DNA from: Achromobacter ruhlandii
GTDB lineage: Bacteria; Pseudomonadota; Gammaproteobacteria; Burkholderiales; Burkholderiaceae_B
NCBI RefSeq assembly: GCF_902859695.1
Contig: NZ_CADIJL010000029.1
Coordinates: 1-64,000 of the forward strand
Length of the DNA stretch: 64,000 nucleotides
Direction: 5' to 3'
Shown: positions 15,970 through 25,006 of the stretch, one piece after another
Position numbering within the stretch: the first letter of the stretch is position 1
Layout of the letters: each line of letters starts with the position of its first letter
Made by a program: the position numbers and the translations under genes
Notes under the pieces: generated by a model
Seen by the model: the letters and a program-made list of their open reading frames with translations, nothing else
What the model was told of the DNA's origin: nothing
The model's database searches: none

Positions 15970-17838
15970 ATGGCAACCATGGATCCCAAACGCGTCGTCC
16001 AGGTCAACGACCTGACCGTGCGCTTCAAAACCCCCGAGCGCGTCGTCGAAGCGGTGCGCAACGTGTCATTCCACGTCGACCGCGGCGAAACCCTGGCGAT
16101 CGTGGGCGAGTCCGGCTCGGGTAAATCGGTCACCTCGCTGGCGCTGATGCGCCTGGTGGAGTACGGCGGCGGCCGCATCGTCAACGGCGGCATGCTGCTG
16201 CGCCGGCGCAACGGCGACGTGCTGGACCTGGTCAATGCGCCCGACAGCACGCTGCAGCGCGTGCGCGGCGCCGACGTGGCCATGATCTTCCAGGAGCCGA
16301 TGACCTCGCTCAACCCCAGCTTCACGGCCGGCAACCAGATCGCCGAGGCGCTGCAACTGCACCAGGGGCTGGACGCGGCCGCGGCGCGCGCGGAAACGCT
16401 GCGCATGCTGGAGCGAGTGCGCATCCCCGAGGCCCGCGCCATCCTCGACCGCTATCCGCACCAGCTGTCCGGCGGCATGCGCCAGCGCGTCATGATCGCC
16501 ATGGCGCTGTCCTGCAAGCCGCAACTGCTGATCGCCGACGAACCCACCACGGCGCTGGACGTCACGATCCAGGCCCAGATCCTGCAACTGATCCGCCAGT
16601 TGCAGGAAGAAATGGACATGGGCGTGATCTTCATCACCCATGACATGGGCGTGGTGGCCGAAGTGGCCGACCGGGTGCTGGTGATGTATCGCGGCGACAA
16701 GGTCGAGGAGGGCGGTTCCGACGACGTCTTTGCGCGGCCGCAACATGCCTACACCCGCGCCTTGCTGTCGGCCGTGCCGCGCCTGGGCGCCATGCATGGC
16801 ACCGACGAGCCGGCGCCGTTCCCGCTGCTCAAGGTCGAGGAAGCCGCGCGCCAGGCCGAGCCGGCGGCCGCCCCGGTGGCGCAGCCGTCCACCGTGCGCC
16901 GCGACAACGGCCCGGTGCTGAAGGTGCGCGACCTGACCACCAGCTTCGACATCACCGGCGGCATCTTCGGCCGGGTGCAAAAGCGCGTGCACGCCGTCGA
17001 GAAGGTCAGCTTCGACCTGTATCCCGGCGAGACCCTGTCGCTGGTGGGCGAATCCGGCTGCGGCAAGACCACCACCGGCCGTTCGCTGCTGCAACTGGTC
17101 AAGAGCAAGAGCGGCACGATCGAGTTCGACGGCCAGAACATCGGCGCGCTGCGCGGCAGCGCCATGCAGACGCTGCGCCGCCACATCCAGTTCATCTTCC
17201 AGGATCCGTTCGCCTCGCTCGACCCGCGCATGACGGTCGGCTATTCCATCATGGAACCGCTGCTGATCCACCGCGTGGCCAGCGGCGCGGCGGCGCAGGA
17301 GCGGGTGCGCTGGCTGATGGACAAGTGCGGCCTCGCGCCAGAGATGATCGACCGCTATCCGCATGAATTCTCGGGCGGCCAGCGCCAACGCATCTGCATC
17401 GCGCGCGCCCTGGCGCTGAACCCCAAGGTGGTGATCGCCGACGAATCGGTCTCGGCCCTGGACGTGTCGATCCAGGCGCAGATCGTCAACCTGCTGCTGG
17501 ACCTGCAGCGCGAGCTGGGCGTCTCGTTCCTGTTCATTTCGCACGACATGGCGGTGGTCGAGCGCGTCAGCCACCGCGTGGCGGTGATGTACCTGGGGCA
17601 GATCGTCGAGATCGGCCCGCGCCGCGCCATCTTCGAGAATCCGCAGCATCCCTACACCAAGAAGCTGATGGCGGCGGTTCCGATCGCCGATCCGCAGCGC
17701 CGCCATCGCGAGCGCTCGCTGCTGGTCGACGAAATCCCCAGCCCGATGCGCAAGCTGGGCGACGATCCCCTCGTGGAGCCGCTGGTGCGGGTCGGGGAAG
17801 GGCACTACGTCGCGCGCCATTCCGTCGGCGTGTACTGA
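15970..17838 (+). CDS. Fused two-domain ATPase of the peptide importer (DppD-DppF / GsiA type)
   Basis: 622 residues from ATG 15970, close to the length of E. coli GsiA (623). Each half is a complete ABC ATPase. The first has Walker A GESGSGKS (about 47-54) and signature LSGGMRQRV. The second has Walker A GESGCGKT (about 359-366) and signature [15 protein letters not shown]. Both end with oligopeptide-transporter C-terminal regions ([15 protein letters not shown] and [14 protein letters not shown]). An Ala/Pro-rich linker (about 290-315) joins them. It powers the permeases upstream. The in-frame region back to 15811 is inside the permease gene and is not coding in this frame. Confidence 0.93.
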   Translation: MATMDPKRVVQVNDLTVRFKTPERVVEAVRNVSFHVDRGETLAIVGESGSGKSVTSLALMRLVEYGGGRIVNGGMLLRRRNGDVLDLVNAPDSTLQRVRGADVAMIFQEPMTSLNPSFTAGNQIAEALQLHQGLDAAAARAETLRMLERVRIPEARAILDRYPHQLSGGMRQRVMIAMALSCKPQLLIADEPTTALDVTIQAQILQLIRQLQEEMDMGVIFITHDMGVVAEVADRVLVMYRGDKVEEGGSDDVFARPQHAYTRALLSAVPRLGAMHGTDEPAPFPLLKVEEAARQAEPAAAPVAQPSTVRRDNGPVLKVRDLTTSFDITGGIFGRVQKRVHAVEKVSFDLYPGETLSLVGESGCGKTTTGRSLLQLVKSKSGTIEFDGQNIGALRGSAMQTLRRHIQFIFQDPFASLDPRMTVGYSIMEPLLIHRVASGAAAQERVRWLMDKCGLAPEMIDRYPHEFSGGQRQRICIARALALNPKVVIADESVSALDVSIQAQIVNLLLDLQRELGVSFLFISHDMAVVERVSHRVAVMYLGQIVEIGPRRAIFENPQHPYTKKLMAAVPIADPQRRHRERSLLVDEIPSPMRKLGDDPLVEPLVRVGEGHYVARHSVGVY

Positions 17839-17852
17839 GCCGTGGCGCGGGC

Positions 17853-17874
17853 GCCCGCCGGCAAAGCGGCGGGC
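17853..17874 (+). terminator. GC-rich hairpin after the ABC transporter operon
   Basis: GCCCGCCG (17853-17860) pairs with CGGCGGGC (17867-17874) around GCAAAG. There is no clear T-run, so terminator function is only probable. It closes the ggt-importer operon. Confidence 0.45.
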
Positions 17875-17963
17875 CCTCGCCGCGGCCCGCGCGGGCCGGC
17901 CGCGCCACAGGCGGTATCATGGCGGCCTTCAGTCATTCGCCCCATTCAACGGATTTTCTCGCC

Positions 17964-18500
17964 ATGGCCCTGCGCGCCACTATCTACAAGGCCGACCTCA
18001 ACGTGGCCGACACCGATCGGCACTACTACGGCAGCCACGCGCTGACGGTCGCCCGCCATCCCTCCGAAACCGACGAGCGCATGATGGTGCGCCTGGTGGC
18101 CTACGCGCTGCAGGCCCAGGAAGAGCTGTCCTTCACCAAGGGGCTGAGCGACACCGACGAACCGGACCTGTGGGTCAAGGACCTGACTGGCGCCATCACC
18201 CTGTGGATCGAGGTCGGGCAGCCCGAGGAGCGCCGCATCCTGCGCGCCTGCGGCCGCGCCGAGCAGGTCATCGTCTACTGCTATGGCGGCTCCGCCAGCA
18301 GGATCTGGTGGGACGGCGTGCGCAACAAGCTGGAACGCACCCGCAACCTGAAGGTCATCAATCTGCCGTCCGAGCAGACACGCGCGCTCGCCAATCTGGC
18401 CGAACGCACCATGCAGCTGAACGCCAACATCTCGGACGGCGTGGTGTATTTCTCGGCCGACAAGGGCGAAGTCAGCATCGAACCCGAAGTCTGGCGCTGA
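17964..18500 (+). CDS. yaeQ: YaeQ family protein
   Basis: 178 residues from ATG 17964, starting MALRATIYKADLNVADTDRH like E. coli YaeQ. Conserved segments include RHPSETDERMMVRLVAYAL, FTKGLSDTDEPDLW, LWIEVGQPEERRI and DGVVYFS. The fold is PD-(D/E)XK-like; the cellular role is not established. An in-frame start 45 bp upstream is less conserved. It stands alone between the importer operon and a small exported protein. Confidence 0.92.
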   Translation: MALRATIYKADLNVADTDRHYYGSHALTVARHPSETDERMMVRLVAYALQAQEELSFTKGLSDTDEPDLWVKDLTGAITLWIEVGQPEERRILRACGRAEQVIVYCYGGSASRIWWDGVRNKLERTRNLKVINLPSEQTRALANLAERTMQLNANISDGVVYFSADKGEVSIEPEVWR

Positions 18501-18531
18501 TACCGCCAGGCCCTTTCCTGGAGGCGTAGGG

Positions 18532-19113
18532 ATGAGGAAGACCCGAGCATTGGCATGGGCGGCATTGCCGCTGATGGTATTTTCGCTGCGGGCGGTCGCG
18601 GCGCCCGCCGAGGAGCCGGCCACGGCCGCCACGGACCGCATGCACGTGTTCGCCGGCGGACAGAAGGTGCTGGTCCCGGCGGGGTGGGAACTGCTGCAGG
18701 GGCCGGCGCAGGCTGGCCAGGAAATGATCATGATCGCCAAGCCTGGCGCCACCGCGGCCGACAACCAGACGTGTTCGGTCTCGCTGCGCACCATCGACCC
18801 CCCGGCGCCGCTGGGCGAGCAGGATGCCGTCCTGCCCGAAGTCGCCTGGAGCATGATGTATTCCGACCAGCAGGTGAAGGTGCTCGAGAACGGGGTGTCG
18901 ACCCTGGCCGGGCTGCCGGCGCACCAGGCCCTGCTGGCCCTCACCCAGGGGGACGACCGCCAGGTGGCGCTGGTGCGGCTGCGGTTGGCGGACGGCTACA
19001 CCTGGTCCCTCATGTGCTCGTCTGGAGCCTATCACCCGGGCGTCGCCCGGGAGGGCTTCGACCGCACGGCCGGGACGTTCCGCAAGGTGCTGGACAGCTT
19101 CAGCGCGCCCTGA
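18532..19113 (+). CDS. Hypothetical exported protein
   Basis: 193 residues with a Sec signal peptide (RALAWAALPLMVFSL, cleavage near VAA-PA, residue 24). The mature part is a single domain with a DUF-like alternation of beta strands (HVFAGGQKVLVPAGWELLQG, EMIMIAKPGA, VALVRLRLADGYTWSLMCSSG) and two cysteines (NQTCSV and LMCSS) that could form a disulphide. I do not recognise the family. It follows yaeQ by 31 bp and may be cotranscribed. Confidence 0.6.
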   Translation: MRKTRALAWAALPLMVFSLRAVAAPAEEPATAATDRMHVFAGGQKVLVPAGWELLQGPAQAGQEMIMIAKPGATAADNQTCSVSLRTIDPPAPLGEQDAVLPEVAWSMMYSDQQVKVLENGVSTLAGLPAHQALLALTQGDDRQVALVRLRLADGYTWSLMCSSGAYHPGVAREGFDRTAGTFRKVLDSFSAP

Positions 19114-19201
19114 GGGGGCTTTTCCGCCGCGCCGGCGCGCGTTCCGTGAGGAATCGTGCGCCGCAACAAAAAAAGCGTGCAAAGTGCGCGGGGCGGATTT
19201 A

Positions 19202-19219
19202 TATTATGGTCATCATATT
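19202..19219. promoter_or_regulatory. Candidate TetR-type operator 1, upstream of the tetR gene
   Basis: TATTATGGTCATCATATT matches 16 of 18 positions of the perfect palindrome found before the SDR gene at 19882-19899. It ends 1 bp before the AGGAG ribosome-binding site of the TetR gene. Binding there would repress the regulator itself (inference). Confidence 0.6.
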
Positions 19220-19234
19220 CAGGAGTGCCTGATC

Positions 19235-19834
19235 ATGGCCGGCCCCGCTTCCCGTAAAGAAATGTCCCACGACCGCATCGTGGAAGCGGCCGCGCGCGCG
19301 ATCCGGCGGGTCGGTTACGCCGGCGTCGGCGTGGCCGACGTCATGAAAGAGGCCGGGCTCACGCACGGCGGCTTCTACGCGCATTTTCCGTCTCGCGATG
19401 CCATGCTGGTGGCGGCGATGGAACGCGCCGGCCGGGATGGCGCGGCGCGCATGGCGCAGGGCATGGCGCGGCGCCGCGCCGAAGGGGCCAGCCCCCTGCG
19501 CGCCCTGGTCGAGAGCTATCTGTCCGAGAACCATCTGCTGGCTTGCGAAAGCGGGTGCCCGATTTCGGCGCTGGCGTCGGAAATGCCGCGCCAGTCGCCC
19601 GAGGTCCGCGACATCTCGGCCAGTCGGGTGACCGGCCTGGTCGGCGTGGTGCGGCAGGCGCTGCCGGCCGACGCCGGCCCGCACGCGGCGATGGCGATCA
19701 CCAGCAACCTGGTCGGCGCCATGCAACTGGCCCGTGCGCTCGGCGACAACGAGCAGGGCCGGGCCATGCTGGCGGCCGCGCGCCAGTCCATTCTGGACCA
19801 GTACGACAGCGAGGGCCGTCAAGCCGCCCACTGA
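19235..19834 (+). CDS. TetR-family transcriptional repressor
   Basis: 199 residues from ATG 19235, with AGGAG at 19221-19225. The N-terminal TetR helix-turn-helix (about 10-56) reads HDRIVEAAARAIRRVGYAGVGVADVMKEAGLTHGGFYAHFPSRD. A helical ligand-binding domain with ESYLSENHLLACESGCPISALASEMPRQ follows, typical of the group related to LfrR/AcrR-like repressors with a C-terminal domain of about 110 residues. The upstream in-frame extension to 19184 crosses the operator and is rejected. Matching palindromes before this gene and before the SDR-MFS pair indicate it controls both. Confidence 0.9.
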   Translation: MAGPASRKEMSHDRIVEAAARAIRRVGYAGVGVADVMKEAGLTHGGFYAHFPSRDAMLVAAMERAGRDGAARMAQGMARRRAEGASPLRALVESYLSENHLLACESGCPISALASEMPRQSPEVRDISASRVTGLVGVVRQALPADAGPHAAMAITSNLVGAMQLARALGDNEQGRAMLAAARQSILDQYDSEGRQAAH

Positions 19835-19847
19835 ACCCCTTTTTCCG

Positions 19848-19870
19848 GGCCGCCGCGCGCGGCCTTTCTT
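19848..19870 (+). terminator. Terminator after the TetR gene
   Basis: GGCCGC (19848-19853) pairs with GCGGCC (19859-19864), followed by TTTCTT. It uncouples the regulator from the SDR-MFS operon, which has its own operator immediately downstream. Confidence 0.6.
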
Positions 19871-19875
19871 CACCC

Positions 19876-19903
19876 TATAAATATGATGATCATCATATTT
19901 ATA
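19876..19903. promoter_or_regulatory. 28-bp perfect palindrome, candidate TetR operator 2 before the SDR-MFS genes
   Basis: All 14 base pairs match around a centre at 19889/19890; the core is TATGATGATCATCATATT (19882-19899). It is pure A+T except four G or C positions, in otherwise very GC-rich DNA. It lies 55 bp before the SDR start, where a promoter would be. The near copy before tetR identifies it as the likely repressor target. Confidence 0.75.
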
Positions 19904-19958
19904 TAACCGGCCGGTGTTTCCGACCTCCGCCAGAACGCAGCATCCAAGGAAAGACATC

Positions 19959-20657
19959 ATGCAACTGAAGAACGCCAACGTCCTCATCACCGGCGCCAAT
20001 CGCGGCATCGGCCTGGCCTTCGCCCGCGAGGCGCTGGCGCGCGGCGCCCGCAAGGTCTACGCTGGCGCGCGCGATCCGGCCAGCGTCACGCTGCCGGGCG
20101 TACAGGCCATCCAGCTCGACGTCACCAGCGACCGGGACGTGGCCGCCGCCGCCGCGCTGGCCAGGGACGTGACACTGGTCATCAACAACGCCGGCATCGC
20201 CGCCATGGGCGGCTTCCTGGCCGACGACAGCATCGAATCGGCGCGCCGCCACCTGGAAACCAATCTGCTGGGCTCGCTGCGCGTGGCGCAGGGCTTTGCG
20301 CCGGTGCTCGCGGCCAACGGCGGCGGCGCGCTGCTGAACGTGCTGTCGATCGCCAGCTGGATCAACCGGCCGATGCTGGGCGTGTACGGCATGAGCAAGT
20401 CGGCCGCCTGGGCCCTGACCAACGGGCTGCGCCACGAACTGCGCGAGCAGGGCACGCAGGTGCTGGGCCTGCACATGGGGTTTGTCGATACCGACCTGAC
20501 GCGGGGACTGGACGCGCCCAAGAGCACTCCTGACTCGGTGGTGCGTCAGGCCTTCGACGCGCTCGAGGCCGGCGCCGAGGAAGTGCTGGCCGACGACGCC
20601 ACGCGCCAGGTCAAGCAGGGCCTGTCGGCCCAGCCGCCCGTCTACCTGCAGGCATGA
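19959..20657 (+). CDS. Short-chain dehydrogenase/reductase
   Basis: 232 residues from ATG 19959, with AAGGAAAG upstream. It is a classical SDR with the TGANRGIG nucleotide-binding motif (about 10-17), NNAG (about 80) and the active-site YGMSK. The substrate cannot be deduced. The stop overlaps a possible ATG of the transporter frame (ATGA, 20654-20657). It is regulated with the MFS transporter by the TetR protein upstream, a common arrangement for detoxification of a xenobiotic that is both reduced and exported (inference). Confidence 0.88.
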   Translation: MQLKNANVLITGANRGIGLAFAREALARGARKVYAGARDPASVTLPGVQAIQLDVTSDRDVAAAAALARDVTLVINNAGIAAMGGFLADDSIESARRHLETNLLGSLRVAQGFAPVLAANGGGALLNVLSIASWINRPMLGVYGMSKSAAWALTNGLRHELREQGTQVLGLHMGFVDTDLTRGLDAPKSTPDSVVRQAFDALEAGAEEVLADDATRQVKQGLSAQPPVYLQA

Positions 20658-20713
20658 ACCGCGCACGCCACGCTTTCGCGACCTTTCCGACGCCATTTCC
20701 GAGTCCGATCGAC

Positions 20714-22132
20714 ATGCATTCGAATGCCACCTCCGCGGCTCCCCATGCCGCCGCCGCGCCGCTCGCGGCCCAATCTCCCTGGCCGATCTTCTGGATCGCC
20801 AGCGTGGCCGTGTTCCTGGTTTCCCTGGACGCGACCATGCTCTACGCCGCGTTCGGCGCCATGCGCGCCGGCTTTCCGCAGGCCTCGGCCGCCGACATGT
20901 CCTGGGTGCTGAACGCTTATACGGTGGTCTACGCCGCCATGCTGATCCCGTCCGGCGGTCTGGCCGACACGCATGGACGCAAGCGCATGTTCATGGTCGG
21001 GGTGCTGCTGTTCCTGGCGGCCTCGGCTGCCTGCGGCCTGGCGGGCAGCGTCGGTTGGCTGATCGCGGCGCGCGTGGCGCAGGCGGTCGGCGCGGCGCTG
21101 CTGACGCCGGCCTCGCTGTCCATCGTGCTTGCCGCATTTCCGGCCTCGCAGCGCTCCGTGGCGGTGAGCCTGTGGGGCGCGGTGGCCGCGCTGGCGGCGG
21201 CGGTCGGTCCCAGCCTGGGCGCGTTCGTGGTCGATGCCGCCGGCTGGCCGTGGGCCTTCTACATCAACCTGCCCCTGGGGGCGTTGTCGCTCTGGTTCGG
21301 CGCCAGCCGCCTCAAGGAATCGGTGCGGCCCGAAGCGCGGCGGCGCGTCGACGGCGTCGGCATGGCGCTGCTGATGGTGGGCGTGGGCGCGGTGGCGCTG
21401 GCCATCGTGCAGTCGGAATCGCCGCACTGGAGCCGTGGCGAATTGTGGATGGTGGCGGCCATGGGGCTGGTGTCGCTGGCGGCCTTCGTGGGCTGGGCCC
21501 GCAGCACGCCGCACCCGCTGGTCGATCTCGCGCTGTTCAAGCATCGCACCTATCGCTACGTGAACCTGGCCACGCTCAGCTTCGGCATCGCCTTCGCGAT
21601 GATGTTCTTCGCCTTCTTCTTCTACATGACCGGCGTCTGGCACTACAGTCTGCCGCGCGCGGGCCTGGCCGTGACGCCGGGCCCGCTGCTGGTGATGCCC
21701 ACCGCGATCATCACCGGCAAGCTGGCGGCGCGCCTGGGCCATCGCCCGTTCCTGGTGGGCGGCTCGCTGGTGTACGCCGCCAGCGGACTGTGGTTCCTGC
21801 TGGTGCCGGGCGCCGAGCCCGCCTACCTGGCGCATTGGCTGCCCGGCTTGATCCTGAGCGGGTTGGGCGTGGGCCTGGTGCTGCCGTCGCTGGCCGGCGC
21901 CGCCGTCAACCGCCTGCCGCCGCAGCACTACGCGGTGGGCAGCGCCGTCAACCAGGCCACGCGCCAGATCGGCGCGGTGCTGGGGGTGGCGTTGACGGTG
22001 CTGTTGCTTGGCAAGGGGGCGCTGAGCCACGCGGACTTTGATCCGCTGTATATCGGCCATGTGGGGCTGGCGCTGTTGACGGGCCTGCTCTGCCTGGCGG
22101 TGGACACCCGGCCGCGCCCCGCGCATGCGTAA
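20714..22132 (+). CDS. MFS drug transporter, DHA2 (14-helix) type
   Basis: 472 residues from ATG 20714. A start at 20654 overlapping the SDR stop would add 20 residues and cannot be excluded. Fourteen hydrophobic segments are visible. The first helix carries VFLVSLDATMLYAAFGAM (motif D1-like), then GGLADTHGRKRMFMVG is motif A, and ARVAQAVGAALLTPASLSIV is a motif B region. DHA2 members are proton-driven exporters of drugs and dyes. The operon is the SDR gene plus this gene. Confidence 0.9.
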   Translation: MHSNATSAAPHAAAAPLAAQSPWPIFWIASVAVFLVSLDATMLYAAFGAMRAGFPQASAADMSWVLNAYTVVYAAMLIPSGGLADTHGRKRMFMVGVLLFLAASAACGLAGSVGWLIAARVAQAVGAALLTPASLSIVLAAFPASQRSVAVSLWGAVAALAAAVGPSLGAFVVDAAGWPWAFYINLPLGALSLWFGASRLKESVRPEARRRVDGVGMALLMVGVGAVALAIVQSESPHWSRGELWMVAAMGLVSLAAFVGWARSTPHPLVDLALFKHRTYRYVNLATLSFGIAFAMMFFAFFFYMTGVWHYSLPRAGLAVTPGPLLVMPTAIITGKLAARLGHRPFLVGGSLVYAASGLWFLLVPGAEPAYLAHWLPGLILSGLGVGLVLPSLAGAAVNRLPPQHYAVGSAVNQATRQIGAVLGVALTVLLLGKGALSHADFDPLYIGHVGLALLTGLLCLAVDTRPRPAHA

Positions 22133-22208
22133 GCGCCTGCGTGGCGGGAACGAGGCGGGGGTGTGCTGGGCGCAGGCGTGCGGCGCGGCGCCCGGCGGCG
22201 CCTCGCGG

Positions 22209-22832
22209 CTAGCGCGGCGTGCGCTGGTGCGGCACCAGCGGCGGCGCCGCGCGCCCGGCCACCAGGCGCCAGAAATCCGGCAGGAAGCATTCCGCCACAA
22301 GCAGCGGCTGGCCCTGGCGCCAGAACACCGAGCGTCGCGCCCAGACCCGCTCGGCGTCGCACCGGCGGCCATTGGCGGCCAGCGCGCCAGCAGCGGTGGC
22401 GTGAAACGGCACCGGCGAGGCCAGCCGGCGGCAAGCGAACGGCGAGCGGATCACGGTGCTGTCGTGATACAGCATGTCCGCCAACGGCCGCGTCAGCAGC
22501 CGCCGCATGCCCTGCCAGGCGCCGTGCGAGGCGCGCAGCGGCGTCAGGCTGCGCGCCGGCACGCTGTCGATGCCGTCCACCGACATCAGCACCTCGCGCA
22601 CCCAGACGGGCGCGCCGGGCGCGATGCGCATGGCGTGCGCTTCGTCGGCGGGCGCGCCGTCGGCGTACTCGGCCAGCACCCGCAGGCGCACCTGGCCGAC
22701 CTGGCGCAGGCCGGCGGTCAGGGCGCCGGGGCGGAACAGCCAATGGCGCTGGGCAAGGGTCAGGACAGGCGGGGCGCTGGCCAGCCAGCCGGCGGCCAGG
22801 GGAGGGCGATGTGCTGCTGCTGAGGTCATCAT
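22209..22832 (-). CDS. ubiC: Chorismate pyruvate-lyase (UbiC)
   Basis: 207 residues, matching the UbiC fold. It has the substrate arginine in [12 protein letters not shown] (Arg79, equivalent to E. coli Arg76), [37 protein letters not shown] with the conserved acid Glu181 (E. coli Glu155), and ARRS. UbiC converts chorismate to 4-hydroxybenzoate, the first step of ubiquinone synthesis. It is slightly longer than the E. coli enzyme because of an N-terminal extension and an internal insertion. It is divergent from the pseudouridine synthase gene and convergent with the MFS gene. Confidence 0.85.
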   Translation of the reverse strand: MMTSAAAHRPPLAAGWLASAPPVLTLAQRHWLFRPGALTAGLRQVGQVRLRVLAEYADGAPADEAHAMRIAPGAPVWVREVLMSVDGIDSVPARSLTPLRASHGAWQGMRRLLTRPLADMLYHDSTVIRSPFACRRLASPVPFHATAAGALAANGRRCDAERVWARRSVFWRQGQPLLVAECFLPDFWRLVAGRAAPPLVPHQRTPR

Positions 22833-22955
22833 GGCTGCGTATTATGCCAAGGCCGGCGCGCGGCCTGGCCCCCGCGCCCTGTGGCCAATTGCCGCAGGGG
22901 CGCTGGCGGCCGCTCGGCGGCGGCGCGGGCGGGGCCTGCGCATACAATACCGGCC

Positions 22956-23687
22956 ATGGAAAAAGTACGAATCTCCAAGCTCATGTCCGAGCGTGGACTC
23001 TGTTCGCGCCGCGAGGCCGACAGCTATATCGAGCGCGGCTGGGTGCGGGTCGACGGCGAAGTGGTGTCCGAGCTGGGCGCGCGCGCCTTCCCGAACCAGG
23101 TCATCACGCTGGAACGCGCCGCGCAGGCGCGCCAGACGTCGCGCGTCACCATCCTCATCAACAAGCCGGTGGGCTACGTCTCGGGCCAGGCCGAAAAGGG
23201 CTACACGCCCGCGGTGGCGCTGATCGACGCGCGCTCGCGCTTTGCCGGCGACCGCAGCCCGCAGCGCTTCGAGCGCGGCCACCTGGACGGCCTGGCCGTG
23301 GCCGGGCGGCTGGACATCGATTCGCAGGGCCTCCTGGTGCTCACGCAGGACGGGCGCGTGGCCAAGCTGCTGATCGGCGAAGACTCCAGCATCGACAAGG
23401 AATACCTGGTGCGGGTGCAGGGCGAACTGTCCGAGAACGGCCTGGCGCTGCTGAACCACGGCCTGTCGCTGGACGGCAAGGCGCTCAAGCCGGCCCAGGT
23501 GCGCTGGCAGAACCACGACCAGTTGCGCTTCGTGCTGCGCGAGGGCAAGAAACGCCAGATTCGCCGCATGTGCGAACTGGTCGGGCTGAAGGTGGTGGGC
23601 CTGAAACGCGTGCGCATCGGCCGCGTGGCCCTGGGCGACCTGCCGCTGGGCCAGTGGCGCTACCTGCGCGACGACGAACGCTTCTGA
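22956..23687 (+). CDS. RNA pseudouridine synthase, RluF/RluB/RsuA family
   Basis: 243 residues from ATG 22956. The N-terminal S4 RNA-binding domain reads [25 protein letters not shown]. The catalytic motif [17 protein letters not shown] has the nucleophile Asp120, and [27 protein letters not shown] is the family's C-terminal signature. The length and the DRSPQRF..GHLDGL segment are closest to RluF-type enzymes, which modify 23S rRNA near U2604. The exact target is inferred from the family. Confidence 0.88.
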   Translation: MEKVRISKLMSERGLCSRREADSYIERGWVRVDGEVVSELGARAFPNQVITLERAAQARQTSRVTILINKPVGYVSGQAEKGYTPAVALIDARSRFAGDRSPQRFERGHLDGLAVAGRLDIDSQGLLVLTQDGRVAKLLIGEDSSIDKEYLVRVQGELSENGLALLNHGLSLDGKALKPAQVRWQNHDQLRFVLREGKKRQIRRMCELVGLKVVGLKRVRIGRVALGDLPLGQWRYLRDDERF

Positions 23688-23720
23688 ACGCGGCGGGCGC
23701 GACATGCCGCCCGCCAAGGG

Positions 23721-23738
23721 GGCCGGCGCTCGCCGGCC
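23721..23738. terminator. Hairpin between the pseudouridine synthase gene and the convergent LysR gene
   Basis: GGCCGG (23721-23726) pairs with CCGGCC (23733-23738). An ATTTTT run follows at 23747-23752. It could terminate the plus-strand transcript. Confidence 0.45.
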
Positions 23739-23773
23739 GCGCACAGATTTTTCAGTCTGTTTCCGGCCGCCTT

Positions 23774-24697
23774 TCATTTCATGAAGGGCGCGGTATCCTT
23801 CGCCTGCCCGTCGCCGCCCAGGCGCTCCATCAGGAACTCGATGAAGATCCGGGTCTTGGCGGGCAGCAGCCGGGTTTCCGTGACGGCATACACGGGGAAT
23901 GGGCCAAGTTGCCAGTCCGGCAGCACGCGCCGCAACTGGCCGGATTTCTGCTCGGCGGTCTGGCCGCCGACCAGCACGGTGATGCCCGCGCCCAGCATCG
24001 CCAGGCGCCGCGCCATTGCCACGCCGTTCACGGAAAAGCGGTTGCCGGGGGTGAACTGGATGTGCTGGTCGCCGCTGTTGAGCGGCCAGCGGGTCACGCG
24101 GCCGGCGCCTTCGGCGCGGAACTCGATGCACTCGTGGCGGGTCAGGTCACTGGGGTGCTTCGGTTCCCCGTGCTTCTCCAGGTATTCGCGCGAGGCGTAC
24201 AGATGGGCCGGCAGCATGCCCAGCAGCCTCGCAATCTGCGTCGAATCGGGCAGTTCGCCGATCTCGATGGAAATATCGCAGGTCTGGAACACGCGTTGCG
24301 CGTGATCGGGATTGGCAAGGTCCAGGAAAAACGTGACGTCGGGATAACGGCGCGAGAATTCCATGAACGATTCAGCCAGGAAATCGGTGCCGAAATCGGC
24401 CGGCATGTTCACCCGCAGGGGGCCGGACGGCGTGTCGACCAGCTTCTGCAGTTCCTCGTGGGCGATCTGGGCCTCGGCGACGATGCGCTGGCAGCGCTCG
24501 AAATACAGCCGGCCGGCGTCGGTCAGCTCCACCTTGCGGGTGGTGCGGCTGAGCAGGCGCAGGCCCACCGACCGTTCCAGTTCGGCCACCTGGCGAGACA
24601 ATGTCGATTTGGGCACCCCCAGGGCGGCCGCCGCACGGCTAAAACTGTGCGTCTTGGCGACTTCCACGAAGAGTTCCATGCCTTGTAGACGTTTCAT
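23774..24697 (-). CDS. LysR-family regulator divergent from the RND efflux operon
   Basis: 307 residues. The winged HTH (about 1-60) reads MELFVEVAKTHSFSRAAAALGVPKSTLSRQVAELERSVGLRLLSRTTR, and the effector domain belongs to the common CrgA/AaeR-like group. It is transcribed away from the efflux operon, whose first gene starts 309 bp away, so it is the obvious candidate regulator. A longer effect on other genes cannot be excluded. Confidence 0.9.
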   Translation of the reverse strand: MKRLQGMELFVEVAKTHSFSRAAAALGVPKSTLSRQVAELERSVGLRLLSRTTRKVELTDAGRLYFERCQRIVAEAQIAHEELQKLVDTPSGPLRVNMPADFGTDFLAESFMEFSRRYPDVTFFLDLANPDHAQRVFQTCDISIEIGELPDSTQIARLLGMLPAHLYASREYLEKHGEPKHPSDLTRHECIEFRAEGAGRVTRWPLNSGDQHIQFTPGNRFSVNGVAMARRLAMLGAGITVLVGGQTAEQKSGQLRRVLPDWQLGPFPVYAVTETRLLPAKTRIFIEFLMERLGGDGQAKDTAPFMK

Positions 24698-25006
24698 GGA
24701 AGGGATTCTGTCACAGGATGGGGTGGTTTATTGTCCCATATCTGGAATGATGTTTTCTCAATATGCCTCTTTGTTTCTCGGGCGGGATAACGCAAAATGC
24801 CGATTCTGCAATGCAGCAAAGTGTCGAAGCCCTGCCTGAATGTCTGAGGCGAAACCACACCCCAGTCAATCCTCACGAGCCGCAACGATGCGCGGTTCGG
24901 GTTGCGCCGTTGCTGTCGCCGGTTGTCCGGCGGACACCGCGGTCGTCCCGCGGGCGCAGGCCACGGCGGGCGGGTATGACGCTACCTTTTTAGTTGGAAA
25001 TCGGGA
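24698..25006. other. Intergenic control region between LysR and the RND operon
   Basis: 309 bp without a credible gene. The LysR-proximal third (about 24720-24800) is relatively A+T-rich and should hold both divergent promoters; TTGTCCCATATCTGG-like and CAATATGCC segments are visible but no convincing -35/-10 pair can be fixed. The proximal part (24890-24975) is GC-rich with short inverted repeats around TGTCCGGCGGACA (24916-24928) that may form leader structure for the efflux mRNA. Confidence 0.5.
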
